Assembly (NCBI GenBank): GCA_036852015.1
Contig: JAANDG010000442.1
Span: 60,350-124,349, forward strand
Source: Pelodera strongyloides
Lineage: Eukaryota > Nematoda > Chromadorea > Rhabditida > Rhabditidae
Reading direction: 5' to 3'
Length of the DNA stretch: 64,000 bases
Part shown: positions 12,274-26,661 of the stretch, piece after piece
Layout of the letters: every line of letters begins with the position of its first letter
Position numbering within the stretch: position 1 is the first letter of the stretch
The notes under the pieces: model-generated
The model's input: only the letters and a program-made list of their open reading frames with translations
Told to the model about the DNA's origin: nothing
Database searches by the model: none
Made by a program: the position numbers and the translations under genes

Positions 12274-12285
12274 TCTATTTGTCAG
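12274..12285 (+). promoter_or_regulatory. Spliced-leader acceptor of dual oxidase
   Basis: CTATTTGTCAG lies two bases before the ATG at 12288. It is the typical position of a nematode SL1 acceptor and supports that ATG over the more upstream in-frame ATG at 12264. Confidence 0.7.
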
Positions 12286-12287
12286 AA

Positions 12288-15200
12288 ATGAGGTCGCGGC
12301 CAAAAGCGGCGTCGCGACAGAATCGCGACTTTGTCGCGAACAGACGCGGCACGGTTCCGGATAACTCGCCGCACCCTATTGTGCCGTTGAAGAATATTCT
12401 TTTTATTTATATTCTGCTATTTTTCGCGGGACCATGCGCAGGTGTGTTAATCGTAGGCTTAAGCTTAAGCTTAGGCTTAGTATCTGTATCTGATTGTTGT
12501 GATCTCTAATCATTCAAACCACAACACATATAAAAGTATCCCACAGTCATGCAAACTATATCTCAACCTGATCTTTAGACGATAGTAAGGAGGGAAATTG
12601 CATAAATAAAAAAAAACAAGCTGTTAGCAACCAACAAGGTCCTGATTTGGTTTACAGTATTCCAGAGTAAGGATTTTATTAGTTGTTAGCAACTTTCTTT
12701 GTTATATTTTAGCATTTTGCATGATCATAGTTAGGCTTTGCACGCAAGGTCAAGAACATTTTGTATTTTGTAGCTGGAACTGATTTGCTAGATTCCACCA
12801 TAAATATTATGCTTACTTTTCAGCGTTGTCCAAAATCGAAGAATATCAACGTTACGATGGATGGTTCAATAATTTGGCCAATCCGGACTGGGGAACTGTA
12901 GGTGAGCTATTTTAAAATACCTGTTTATTTATTTGTATACGTTGTTTTCTAAGAAGTCCTTCCACAACTGCCCATACTCCATTCATTTTGAAATACCTCT
13001 GCTTTCTGCAGCTTACTTTGTGATTTTTTTTATCAAACCTCAGTTTTTTATACTCAAGTGGTTCGCTTTTTTTTCAATTTCCCCCATTTTTCGATTCGTT
13101 TTTTTCTATTTACCTTTGATCTCTTTCTAGTGTTGGAAACAGTTCAATAACACTAATGTACACAAGTGAAACATAAACTATCACTTACGTAGAAAAGTAC
13201 AAAAATCAATCATTGCCCTCTCGCCTTCGTGCTGTAGTAAGTGTAAGGCGTGGTAGGGTAAGTGGTCTGTGCAGTGTATACTGTATAACAAGTATATACG
13301 CAAATTGCATGCCCATTTGTACAGTGAGTGTCATGCAATTTCAAGGGGTAAAGTTTGATACATCCTTGTTAGAAGCATAGCTAAAACTCTAATGGAGTTC
13401 AATTGCCGATGAAATTGATAATTGAAGGCTAAAGACTAAAAATAGCGACCAGTCTTTGATTGCTTCTCAAATAATTGCTGACGTTCTTGTGTGTTCCAAT
13501 GGTGCTTGGTGTTCTCGGTGTTTGACAGACAGAAAGGGCAAATACTGTTTTTCAAAGATGTCGGTAAATATACGTATTTTTAAATATATTATCATTTTAA
13601 AGGACAACCTATTTACCATTTATTGGTCAGGCTGACGAAAAAAAAGAATATGCTGAAACATCCTCAGCCTAGCCTAAAGCTAAAAAGAAACGGTACTTGG
13701 TTATCTCTTTTCACCCGTACTACTGTAGGAAGTCGTCTTCACCGTGACGCCCCGTCAAATTATGAAGATGGAGTCTATATGATGGATTCACAGTTACCAT
13801 CCGCCAGAGTTATTTCAGGTAATCCTTAATTTTATTCTCTAAAGTTTGAGATTAACCGCTTAGTTGGCCACCTGGCGGCGATCTTCCCGCATAGCACGGC
13901 GGTATCCTGGCCACATCGCCGCGCGCATTACTTCTGCCGTCGCGGTGCTTTCTGTATTACAGCAAACAAATTAAAAACATCAGCTGTCGGTGAGAAATTT
14001 GCCTTAAGTGAAGACTACATTATATAAATGATGTTCCTTTTTGCAGAATTACTCTTCAAGGGTCCGTCAGGCATACCAAACGCCCGAAACGTGACCACAA
14101 TGCTAACTTTCTTCAGTAAGTTATTTTGCTCCTTTCTTTTTTGTATGCGATCAGACTGAAATAAAGTACTAGCTCGAATTCCCCCCCCCCCCCAAATAAG
14201 ATGTTTGGCCTCAGGCCAATTACCGTAACCGTTTCCATTGTGATGTCTACGACCTACAGTATGTATATTTATGTACATTATTGTACATTTTGTTATATTT
14301 ATATTGTAAAATCATCTTTTCAGGTCAAGTGGTTGCCTATGAAATAATGCATTCAACTCAAATCAGTTGTCCATTGGAAATGAGCAAAATAAAGGTAGTA
14401 ATTTATTGAAGAAGAAAAAGGGCCAACAACTAGGACAGTCTTGTCAGGCGCCCCGAAGGGACAATCCAAGCCTAAGCCAGAGAATCTTCGCATAATTGTT
14501 TTCTTCATCCATGAACCTAACGGCATCAAATACATCAAATACCGTTTGAGATTTACACTATGCAGATTTTAACCTGGTGTTAAGTTTGGAGCTGCCGTAC
14601 CATTTCTATGCATTGTACCGTCCATAACGAAGCTTTTAGACCACATTTTAATACTAATATTTAGGTGCCGAAGTGTGATCCCGTGTTTGACAAGAACTGC
14701 GAGGGAAGGACGGAAATACCGTTTACACGAGCAAAATATGATAAACAGACAGGTCACGGGTTCAATTCCCCTCGAGAACAGGTAATAATAATAATAATAA
14801 TAATTTATTACGCATACAATTCATGAGAAAAATATATGCAACGTACAGTTTTGTCGAGTAAAGCAACAGTAGCACAAATACAAAAATGAAGAATAAATAA
14901 AGTGACACAGGTATGACATTTTATTACCAAAACAAGACAAGAATATGAAATTGTCAATTGCTTCTACGGAAGTACATCTAGTACCTCACTAATCATAGGC
15001 TTGCTATATGCGTTCCTTGAAACGTATGAATATGACGAAAAAGTTGGCGAAATGGTTCAATCGCAGCTAATTATAAGCTGAATCTGCTGTGCAGAGATTT
15101 CTGTGTTCTGTGGCCTATGTCAATTCTCTGCTAGCAATGGGTGCTAAGCCTAAACCCTAAGCCTAAGACTAAGTCGTTTTAGGTTAACGAACGTACCTCG

Positions 15201-18200
15201 TGGATCGACGCCTCCCTATTGTACAGTACACAAGAACCGTGGGTGGCCAGCTTGAGATCGTGGAAGAATGGCCGGCTATCGGAAGGAGATATGAAGGTAA
15301 ATATTAGGAAATATCATTTTATGGGCTTGGCCTCTGATAAGCTCCTTTTTACTTTTTGTTTTTTACCAATAACAGTTTATCGCGGAAATCGACCCTCACA
15401 ATAGTAGAGAACTGGCAAAAATAGAGAATCCCGGAGATTCTATAAATTTCACGGTCCTATTTTGGAGTAGAGCATCATGGCACGAGCATCATGGCAGTAC
15501 TGTACGATGATGTATTTGCACCAATATATTACCGTACCCCATTCCAGGGTTACCCTCCACTCAACAACCCCCATATTCCAATCAATAACCCACCACCACC
15601 ACAAATACATCGACTGATGAATCCGGAGAGATTATTCAGTGAGTTTATGTAGAATGTAGACCTCATTACTCTGGGTTCAGCGATTGAGCAGCGATTCTGA
15701 TGTATATCATGTACGGAGCTTTCTATTAGGTAGTTTATGAGATTGTCAACACATTGGTAAAAATTTCTTTGTCTTGAGTTAATTAAACTTTCTTTTTTAG
15801 TACTTGGAGATTCACGAATCAACGAGAACCCAGGCCTTCTCTCATTTGGCCTCATTCTCTATCGATGGCATAATCATTGGGTGAGTTACTTCTCACTAAA
15901 TTATACTAGCTTTTGAAATACCTAAAAAGAATGGTGTTAGGGAAAACTTAAAGTAAAGGGTTATTGAATGGCCATGGTTTTAATTACCTTGAGCAAATTA
16001 ATGTGAGTATTCGTACATTACCTCAAAAAATTACAGCGAAGATTAGCGAAGCAGAATATATTGATTACATTCTTGACTGGTCGTTTCTAATTTAATAACA
16101 GTATTCGGTGTAACAAGTTAAACATCCTACTTAACACATGAATATCATGTGCATCTATCACAGGCGGACGAAATCCAACAAAAACACCCGGATTGGAGAG
16201 ATGAAGACGTATTCCAAGCAGCTAGGCGATGGGTGATGGCTACTTTACAGGTTAGTTGATTATAGTATTGCTTGTCAGTTTACTATTTTCGGGGAACACC
16301 CACAGCGCTTTACGTGGACCACACGCAGCGTTTTCTGGGAACCACACACGGTGTTTTTCGAGGACCATCCGCCACGCTTTCTGAGGGAGACCGCCCATAG
16401 CGCTGTACGGGGGATATCATACACAACGATTTGCGGCAGCCCAAGCGCAGCGTTTTGTGGAGAATCAGAGACAGCGTTTTCCGGAGGCCACCGTAGAGCT
16501 TTATTGGGGGACCACGCAAGCGTATTTGTGGACCACCCACAGTGTTTTCTGAGACCACACACATCGTTTAGCGTGCGGCACGCGCTTAACAGACAATATA
16601 CACTAAAAATCGTTTCCGGACACAATCAACATTATGTCATACACAGAACAAGAAAAGAAACTACAAACTACATATATGTCGTTTTCAGAAAATCGTGCTT
16701 TACGACTTCGTGCCCGCCCTGCTCGCGGATCCGACGGCTATTCCGCCGTATGATGAATATCAACCGCATATTCCCCCCGGAATATCACACGCATTTGCCA
16801 CAGCGGCCTTCAGATTCCCGCATAGTATTGTAAGGATTTGATTTATTATTCTTTATTCTATCTTACTAGGGGGACCACAAAAGGATGGGAAACGTGCAAG
16901 CCGCACTGAGACGACGCTTGCACGGCAGCTTTCTTCGGGGTAATTGAGGGCCAAACAGATTGCAAGGGAGCGGCCGCTCCGATCTTATGCGATTGAAGAC
17001 AAAACCTTCGTGTTTAAAGAAGTATTGCACCTACTTTGAAAAATTTGCATATGATATGCATATCCCTATGCAATTTTTTGGTGCCCGTCCGAAGCTTCCG
17101 GCACCAAATTTACGTGTATCATATGCAAATTTCCCAAAGTAGGTACAATACTGCTTTAACTAAAAATTTGTAAAGTCAGTCATACACAGGTGCCTCCGGC
17201 TCTTCTTCTCCGTAAACGTGGGTCGAAATGTGAGTTCCGTGAAGAAGTTGGTGGATATCCAGCACTACGATTGTGCCAAAATTGGTGGAATGCTCAAGAT
17301 ATCGTGCAAGAATACTCTGTCGACGAAATCGTTTTAGGTTTGTTTATTAACTTGGTAGTACCCCCTTTTGCCTTAACCTGTACGTGTAGCTGTGACTTGT
17401 ATCTTAACTTAACTACAAGTCGCAGCTCCGTATGGCGTGGTGTTTATTTGTTTTATTCGCTATTTGTCATTGATTGAACACCCAGAACCAAAATGTTTTC
17501 GAAATAAAATTTGAAACATTCTTTCAGGAATGGCCAGTCAAATTGCAGAAGCAGAAGACAACGTGGTTGTGGAGGATCTGAGAGGTTAGTATGAAGGGTG
17601 ACGTGGGTGGCATGGCAGCGACCGGCCAATTGCTTACAGGCTAATTGACACTTAATATCGTACCAGAGCCACCGTAACCAAGCTCTTTTCCAGATTGTTT
17701 TTGGCCGGTCAATAGCTACAATAGTTGCCACCCAAGTACCGTAACCGAACTCTTTTCCAGACTATATATTCGGCCCTATGCACTTCACCCGATTGGATGT
17801 TGTCTCCACTTCAATAATGAGAGGTCGTGACAATGGAATGCCCTCATATAATGTTATGAGAAGACAATTCGGACTTCAACCCAAGAAATGGGAAACTTTG
17901 AACCCCGACTTCTTTAGTGGAACCGAGGGACAACAGGTAGACAATTATGAGAATGTACTTTACATTTTTATAATCTACTCTATAACCCATTTGTTGTTTG
18001 CCAATGTTTCTTTTATTTTCGTAAATCACAGTGCTGTAGTTTTTTTTTTGAAGCCGAGTTTTTCTCGCCAGTACAGTACCCAATTCATAAATACACAAAC
18101 CTTTTTTTTTCTTCGAAACACCGATTTTCAGCGTCTAGCCAATTTATCGGCTGCTTATGGTGGTGATATCAGCCGTCTTGATGCATATGTTGGAGGAATG

Positions 18201-21200
18201 TTGGAAACAAACGGATCTGGACCCGGAGAATTATTCACAAAAATTATACGCGATCAATTCTTGAGACTCAGAAATGGAGATAGGTGCGGTTTATATTGGA
18301 TTTATGTTGGGTTTATGTTGGGGGGTTTTACGGTATCTATGTATGCCAAAAGGGCAGAGATTGTGCATAGAACATACCCACATTGGTTGAAAGGTAAAAA
18401 AATTCTTACAATTAGTATTACAAAAAATTCTTAGTATTCTTGCAAGTACTACGGTTACATTCGCTGACTACGGCAGTTTGGGCGAAATATAAACGTTCAA
18501 CTTTTCAGATTCTGGTTCGAAAACAAATTGAATGGAATCTTTACTGAAGAAGAAATTGCCCGGATTCGTAATATTACTTTGAGAGATATAATCAAGAGCA
18601 CAACAAATATTGACAGCACTATGCTGCAAGAGGATGTGAGTGTGATTTGTATATCATTAATTTTCTTTTAGATTTTTTTTGAAAATATTCATCCGAAGTC
18701 GCAAATTTTCTAATAATTTATAACAACGTGGGTTGTCTTATGGACCTTATGGTTGGATCCATAATATGTATAATTATATATTAAAATTTGCTGCGAGCAC
18801 TGAAGAATATAATAAAAAAGTACCGAACCTGTCAATTTCAGGTATTCTTCTGGAAAGAGGGCGATCCGTGCCCACAACCCTTCCAGGTAAGCACTGTTTT
18901 TGTTTTGTTTGTGTTCATCATGGACCTAGACATCGACTTAGACGGAGCCTTAGAGTGTGCAGCACAGTAGTCTTCCAGCGTGTAGCACGGTTCCGAGTTT
19001 CTTTGCTGAATTTCTTTGAAGAGTTACATATGATGGAAAGTTAAAAATTCCCAACACCAAGTATCTAACCGAGTATAGTTTAGCTATTTTTTAAATTAAG
19101 GTAAACACAACCGGACTGGAGAAATGCGTTCCATTCATGCGTTTCGATCACTTTACTGGAAACGAAGTCACTTATATCTTTACTCTCATTGGACTCGCCT
19201 GCATTCCTATTGGTGAGATATTTAATAGATTTTCAATTTGTAATTGCTTTTTCTTTAGTAAAACATTCTATGACGTGGCTGTTCAGCGTGAAATCCTCTA
19301 CAAAATGAGCTAGGTTGCTTGTCGAAACGCCACTGTGATACCTGGTCATTTCCTAGTCGATAGATAATTTATAATTTATATCGATTGATTTCAAGTTTAG
19401 CTCGATTATTGATTTATCGATTTTCTTCTTGTAGTTTGTCTGGGAATCGGCTACCTTCTTGTGCAGAGAAGAAAGAAGATGGGATGGGATTCATCTTATG
19501 ATGGCATCAATGCGAATAGCATCGACCACAGAGCGGATGGGGAACTGTATGAAGTGCCTGGTGAGTACAGTATTCTCCCATTACCTATATATCCTCTGTT
19601 GGTCTCTGATGTTTCCTCTCTGTCTCTTCCTCTCTGTGCCATCGTCCCGTTCTCTTCTTCTGTTTAGTCAACTCTCCCCCAAAATATCTTTCTTATTACA
19701 CCTCTCCCATCTCTGTCTCCTGTCTCACTCTCACTTTCTCTTTGTCTTTTCTCTCTCTCTCCGCTCTTTCTCTCTGTCGTGTCTTTCTCCCTCTCTACAT
19801 ATCTCTACTCGCACTCTCTTGAATTTTAAAGAATTATGAATATGAAATTCATTGTTGTGGTCATTATCTCTATTTCAGCCATCGAATGGCTTCACGAACA
19901 ACATTGTCGTAGTGTGTTGGTTGTTGTGGAAAAGACTGCTTCATTGACTGTAAGAAAGCCTCGGGGAGGAACTCTCAGGAAAATCAAGGTGCTTATTTGC
20001 TCGTTAATTAAATTTTTTTGCTAATGTTGATCCGTTTTTTGCCTGATTTTCTCCCTTTCAAGTCTTTTAGTCCTTGCGTGGACACCTAGAGTATTGTATT
20101 GTACGCAACACATGTGTGATTAAGTGTCTTACCAGCACAGGAGGGCACGCAACGTGTCATACCGCTTTAATTTATTGTTTTCAGTTTCCTCCGAATGGCA
20201 CTGTGCAAGTGTTGATGTCCCATCCGAGAGCCAGCAAAGTTCACGGACCATTTATTCTATTTAAAGTGCCCAAAGTGTCTGATTTGGTTGGTTTCCTAAT
20301 TCTAACTATATATATTTTTTCTAGTTTTGGTTATTCTGAGTCGTTCTAATTTTTCTAACTGAAGGGCACAATACCGGTGTCTGAAATAAATTCTAACTAT
20401 AAGTACTCAACTGCGCTGAAAAATGGTGAATATATTCGATGCATAATTTAGCAATTTCCACAAGGGAATCATGAGTGCTCTCGAAGCACAAGTGTCACAA
20501 GCACAATAAAAATAAGAACTTCACTTATTGTAAAAGGGTAATTGAAAATGATTGAATACTTCAGGTCGTCCGTCTTCCCTCGGATAAACATGCGGCCGAA
20601 TTGCTCAGAAAATTGACGGATTCAATTTCATTGGTAGGTGATTACGGTAATTGTGTTCAAACAAATTGCTGATCTCTAATATATACAATCTTGTACCAGA
20701 ACACAAATTTTAGAAAATAATTATTTTATTCGTTTTATAGGTGAGCGGAAAGCTTGAAACAAGCCAATTAGACAATGAGATTCTTCTCGCGAATGCTGAA
20801 ACAAAAGATAGAAGACAGATGAGACTCGACCATTTCTTCAGGTACTTATTTATTTCCTTACTCTAATAATGAGTTGTGATTTCTGAGGAGAAACGGGCAG
20901 TATTAGGTTAACACGTTAACTACCGCAAACATAACCTCATCTATTTTCAATGGAATCGTTGAGAAAAACTGAGATATTTTCTCTCAGTTATTGTGCAGAG
21001 ATAGTGCATGTAATACCGTATGGTACCATACGTCAGAACGTAGATTATAGAAATAGCTGCCAATTAATGATTTCATTTATATTCAACTCGTTTTAGAGAA
21101 GCGTATGCCCGTGCATTCAATCGTCCGGAACTGTCAGATCTAACCACGCAATATGAAGCACAAGCAGACAATGAGCTACTCAGCACCACACTTACCAAGT

Positions 21201-24200
21201 GGGTAATTATTGTGTTAGAATCAAAGCGACAGACACCTGGGTTGTGAAAACGGCAGGTTGTGCGTTCGACTCTCCCTTGGACTATTTTATTTTGCCTCGC
21301 GCCTTGAATTTAGCCTGAATACTCAGCCCAAATACACGAAAACTTTGCTCGTTTATATGATAAGCTATTCTGAAATTTCCAGTTCAAGAATCGGAGCAAT
21401 AAACCTTTTTTAAGTCGTTGCTCCGAATAAGCTAGTGAATAAATAATTTTAGGAGCGAATTCGCCGACGCTATAGGAATGCGTGAAAACGACCTCTTTGT
21501 GCAGAGAATGTTTGGTGTGACGGCTAAATCTGGAGTAGAATCCATCACATTCCAAGAGTTCCTCGATGTGATCAAGAAGTTTACCAACGGTATCTTTACT
21601 TCAATTTGTCAACTATTAGACCATATTTGGTTTTATTTTTGCAGAACTTGCGCGATTCATTTCTCTTACGGATACATATGATAATAGCATTGTTAGACAT
21701 ATTGCAATTAAACCTGAGTCTGCGAAGCGCACCTAAAACGGATAAATATTTGGCGGGACTGCGGCGAAACCATGGCAACTCTTACTTGGTGCACACTTTA
21801 GGGAAAGGCGCGCCTCATGTGCGCCAGATCGGCGCCACAGGTGTGCCACATGTGCGCTACGAAATGTCGAGTTCAGTGTACTGTCCAGTTTATTTATCTT
21901 TGTTCCAGGTACCACAAAAGAGAAACTGACGCTAATCTTCCAAATGTGCGACCGAGATGGTGACGGAAAAATTCAAAAGAACGAATTCATTGACTTTATG
22001 AAGGTATGGGAAAACTAAATAATAGAAAATCACGGTAAAAATATTTTGAAAAGTTGATGCTGTAACGCGAATAGGCAATTGACATGAAAGTGCTTGCTAA
22101 CTACCAACTTAACTGATTCAGGCTCTCAACGTGAATGTCGGAGTTAGTATCGACGCGTGTGAGCAAGATCATGTCATCTCCTCTCTTCTACTGAGAAGTG
22201 GTGAGGCATTTTTCATTTTCATTTTTTTTTACACTATTTTCGTTTCACACCCTAGGTATATATGTATCTAATCTATCTAATTTATCTATCTAAACTAGCA
22301 CTGATTCTCATTGTTATATTTTCTTCCCATGTGTAAATGTCCACGTTGTTCAGGTCTGAGTTCCGTGAAGGACCAGTTGAACTACAAGGACTTCGAGGCG
22401 ATCTTCGCCAATTACGATGCTCTTTCCAGATTAGGAGGCGTCGAGTTTAGAGGAGCAAAGAAGAAGTTCTTCAGTCACTCAAGAAGAAGTTCTACAGAGT
22501 TAGTTAAAGAATAAATTAAAATGTTCCCAGTCCTCGTAATCCTCCTGCTCCTGTTAGGGTCCTCTCCATCTACTTTTTCCATCAACATTATACACAATAA
22601 AATTAGTTAAGACTAGCACAAATACTTAATTAATACCCCCTTGTGTTGCTGGTTTCCTATTATATTTCTGAGGATGAATTGGGTATACACATCTTTGAAG
22701 ATATTTTCAACCATGAACTTTGAAGCGGAATAACGCGCGGTTTGTTGAATGTTTCTGGGTACTGTATATGTTTCACATACAACGTGTCATGTCATTTAAA
22801 AAAATCAAGTAATCCTCAGTTTATTGATTACCTTACAGCAATGTTTCGTTGAATTCCTTCGCTGTTCCTCCGTCGAATGCTATTTCTACACTGGCTGAAG
22901 GCATTTTGGGATCACCTCTTTCCTATCTGGAGACATATAGACAGCAGATTGTCATTATGTTTGTATTCATATCACTCAACGTTCTCATATTCCTGGAACG
23001 ATTTTGGCGTAAGTCTTCATATCATTATTTTTACTTGCACATACCTTTGCCTTGCGCCTACATGAGAATGAATGGTGAATTCTAACAGGCAAACCGTTGT
23101 GGACTGGCTAATGCATCAGAAACGTGCCCAGAAAATAGTTCAACGATTTTCAAAATATAGATTAGTTTGATAAAGAATCAATTTGTTAGTTTTAAAACTT
23201 AACTATTTTAAATTAGATTATCGATATGAGACCGAGCATCGCGATCTTCGACGCGTTATGGGAGCCGGAATAGCTATTACGAGAGGAGCGGCTGGATGTA
23301 TTTCGTTCAATATGGTAAGAATGCTATTTGCAAATTGTAGAGAAGAGTGCCCCCTCTAGACTGCGCGGATGTGCGACAGGCGTGCGCCAAAGGTGCGCAC
23401 GCATTTTTTTAGGGGGCGGCAGGTGTGCGAAACAGTCCTCCACAAAGGTACGCCTCTACTGCGCCAATTGTGCGCCAACTGGCATTACGCCTGTCACGAT
23501 GGCCGTACTTCCTGGTTGTCTCGCGGCACACTACCGCGCAATTAAACTACAACTCAGCACAATTTTCTAATTGCAGGCTTTGATCCTTCTAACCGTTTGT
23601 CGAAATATCATCACAATTGTGAGGGAAACTCCGCTTGGGGAGTATATACCATTTGACTCGGCGATTGCTTTCCATAAGGTAAGATAAGAACAGAGACTTC
23701 TCAAAATGAATACTATGTTTGCTTGTAAAGTTATATCCATGTCATACTTCGTTAAGAAGTGCTTGTATATATATATAGACTCCGCCTTTGCCTTATTAAC
23801 AACTACACACCTATGTTATTTAATGACTCCGTGTACCATTATGAATGCATAAAAGTCCGTGGCTAGCATTCCTCTTCTTTGTTTGTACAACAAAATGTGC
23901 GACTTTGAAGCGAAATACCGGCCGGTTTTTGAAACACATCGGATACACCAGCATTCTTATATGCAAATGAACCAAAATTAGACTAAAAAATCGAGCTAAA
24001 TTCGAGCAAATTAGCGTAAATACGTAAGAATACAGTTATCCGCCGATGCTTTTCAAGAACCGGCCGGTATTTCGCTTTAACAATAAGTCGAGTAAAACCC
24101 TATTTGTAGGTTGTTGCCGTCACTTGCCTGTTAGCAGCAGCTACTCACACAATTGGCCATCTTGTCAACTTTTACCATGTGGCCACTCAAAGCCAGGAGG

Positions 24201-26624
24201 GTCTTCAGTGCCTATTCCAGGAAGCTGTTTTCGGGTATTTTTTGGGAATTTTCTGTTATAAATGAACGATTTCTCCTGATTTAGGTTGGTTGATAGCACA
24301 CATGATATGTACTGTAGCAGTGTAAAAAAACACAACGCTTGTGTAAGGAAGTATTTCGCAGCACATCCATTGCACGTGGCTCTTGTGGAATAGAAATGTT
24401 TAGGTCAAATTTCCTACCGACGATCAGTTACTGGTTCTACAATACTATTACGGGACTAACAGGTGATTTCTTCGAGTGTTTATTTAGACTGCAAACCCTT
24501 TTTTATCTGTTTCTGCATAGACGTCAAGTTTCCTCAGAAAGTGAAGGGCTTGTCCTGAAACACATCGCCATGTTCATTGCAAGTTACTCGAAACAGTTGG
24601 ATCAAAATTTATCGAACATATGAAACTCCTCTGTTTCTTATTAGTAGTGATCCTACCAGAGTCTAGAACCTATCGAGGAGACTAGGAGACTGAGTTTGTA
24701 TTACAATATTTATCTCACTCTTCTTTTCTCTATTTTCTCTCTTTTCAGGCATCCTTCTGGTGATTGTGATTTCAATTATCTACGTCTTCGCTCTGCCTTG
24801 CTTCATGCGAAGGGCATATCATGCATTCAGACTCACACATCTGCTCAACGTGGCCTTCTATGCACTCACAATGTTGCACGGACTACCGAAACTACTCGAT
24901 GTTAGTGTTTTTACTATTAGCTAAACTTGTTTGTAGCTGTACTGTAGGAAACATCACAATTTCGTTGTCAAAAACCAGGTAGACTAGTTGCCACAGTATA
25001 TATTTGAGCTAACTACGGTGAACTGTAATACTAGTCTCGATTTAAAAAAATTTAAAAAAATTTGCTTAACGCTTCAAGAGCGTGCACCTTCATTCAAGGG
25101 TTCAAGGTTACAGATTCAAGGTTTGCTTATGACATGTTCCGCAGAGGTAGCAGTAGGCGACGAGTTCCAGATGACAAATTGCTCGACGTCTTCGGGCTAG
25201 GGTCTTCGATTTGATTTGATTTAACTTCTACTCTTGTCAACTAAACCGAATACGCTGCACACCCAACACATCAGATGAGGGGTGATAACTGGGAGGGCCG
25301 GCCGGCGAACTCCTCAGAATGTACGCCGTGGCCGTATATTTACTTGGGTGATTGCCTATAGTTTGCTTGAAGCAAGATATCTTATTATATTTTATTAATA
25401 AGTTTTAGTCGCCCAAGTTCTGGTACTTTGTCATCGGGCCAATCATTCTCTTCATTATCGATCGTATAATCGGAATGAGACAAGAATACAAGAAGTTGGA
25501 AGTCGTCAACGCGTCTCTATTACCTTCAGGTAAAGGACATTTTTGTTAAAGATGTTACCTTTATTCAATTCAGTTGTTGCATTCCTCGTTTCACTTCACG
25601 CTGGTGGCCTAATAGGTTTTTACCGCTACGTACATCGTGTACGCTACGTGCCTTAAGCGCTACGCTACGCTACGTGCCTTATGGCTACGTACCTTACGTA
25701 CGCTACGTACCTTATCTGAACTAAAATTATGATTACAGTTCGTGATACTTAATTCCACATTTTCAGACATTATTTACCTGCAATTCAAGCGTCCGCAGTC
25801 GTTCAATTTCAAATCTGGTAGGAACCATTTTTTTTACAAAACGTTTCCCGTATTCTCCATATTTTTTTGTGCGTCGACGCCAAAATCTGGGCGCGGCGTG
25901 GTCACCTCGAACGCACACTGATTTATATTATAATGTAGTAGATTCTTAATATCTTGAGCTTTGTCTTGAGCTGTTGTAATATTTAACCTCCCGGTTTAAT
26001 TCAGGACAATGGGTGCGTATCTCGTCCCCCGCATTCTCATGTCAATTCAATGAACATCATGCTTTCTCGCTCGCGTCCGCTCCACAATCGCCCACCGTTG
26101 AGTTGTACATTAAGGTAAATATTTTTTTTGATATTTCTTTTTGTGAATTGGCGAATTGGCCAGTTTCTTATTTTTAGCGGCCTTTCTGTTATGGAGAGCC
26201 GATTCACGAGAAAATTGTGAAAATCGTATTGCGCAAAACACAAAATTCAGAATGTTAGTTAGCGATCTTTGCCAAACGCTACCACTCAATACTTACCGTA
26301 CCTGAGCTACGTATAGGTGATTTTCTTGCATATCGTACATGAAGTAGAAAGGTAAGAAGATAATAAACTCTTCTTTTTGAGGCGGTCGGGCCATGGACTT
26401 GGAAACTTCGAGCTGAAATCATGCGAGCGCAGGCAACTGCTTCTCCTTATCCAAAGATTCACCTAACTGGGCCATTTGGAGATGGAAATCAGGTATCTTT
26501 CTATCTAGATTTCCTTTGAATTCCTACGAATCGGAGATAAAAATGCCTCTATAAATCAACGACAAATTGATAACTAGTCATTTTTTAAAGGAACATAGCG
26601 AACTGCTTTGAGAGAAAGACGGTT

Positions 26625-26661
<37 letters not shown>

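Larger units (their letters stand above)
12824..18635 (+). other. Dual oxidase: peroxidase-like domain exons
   Basis: Exons 2-16, from [19 protein letters not shown] to about [11 protein letters not shown]. The candidate proximal haem histidine is His285 in LYRWHNHW. At the distal site the segment [10 protein letters not shown] (Gln132, Tyr136) replaces the Q-x-x-D-H-D of animal haem peroxidases, so the usual distal histidine is missing, a known divergence of dual oxidase peroxidase domains. The domain is predicted to face outside the cell. Intron 10 holds a 24-base minisatellite and intron 11 a family C inverted repeat. Confidence 0.85.

Noticed and set aside
12264..12287. Upstream in-frame ATG for dual oxidase
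   Set aside because: It lies before the spliced-leader acceptor CTATTTGTCAG at 12285 and would be removed with the outron.
14745..14781. B-box-like GGTCACGGGTTCAATTCCCC suggesting a tRNA
   Set aside because: It is inside dual oxidase exon 6 and encodes [10 protein letters not shown], a family-conserved segment; there is no A-box or cloverleaf.
16275..16833. Open frames of 116 codons (minus) and 160 codons (plus)
   Set aside because: They run through the 24-base minisatellite; the plus frame overlaps dual oxidase exon 11 in a different frame. Artefact of the near-codon repeat period.
21230..21285. tRNA-like GTTCGACTCTCCC in dual oxidase intron 24
   Set aside because: A single B-box-like word without a matching A-box or stems.
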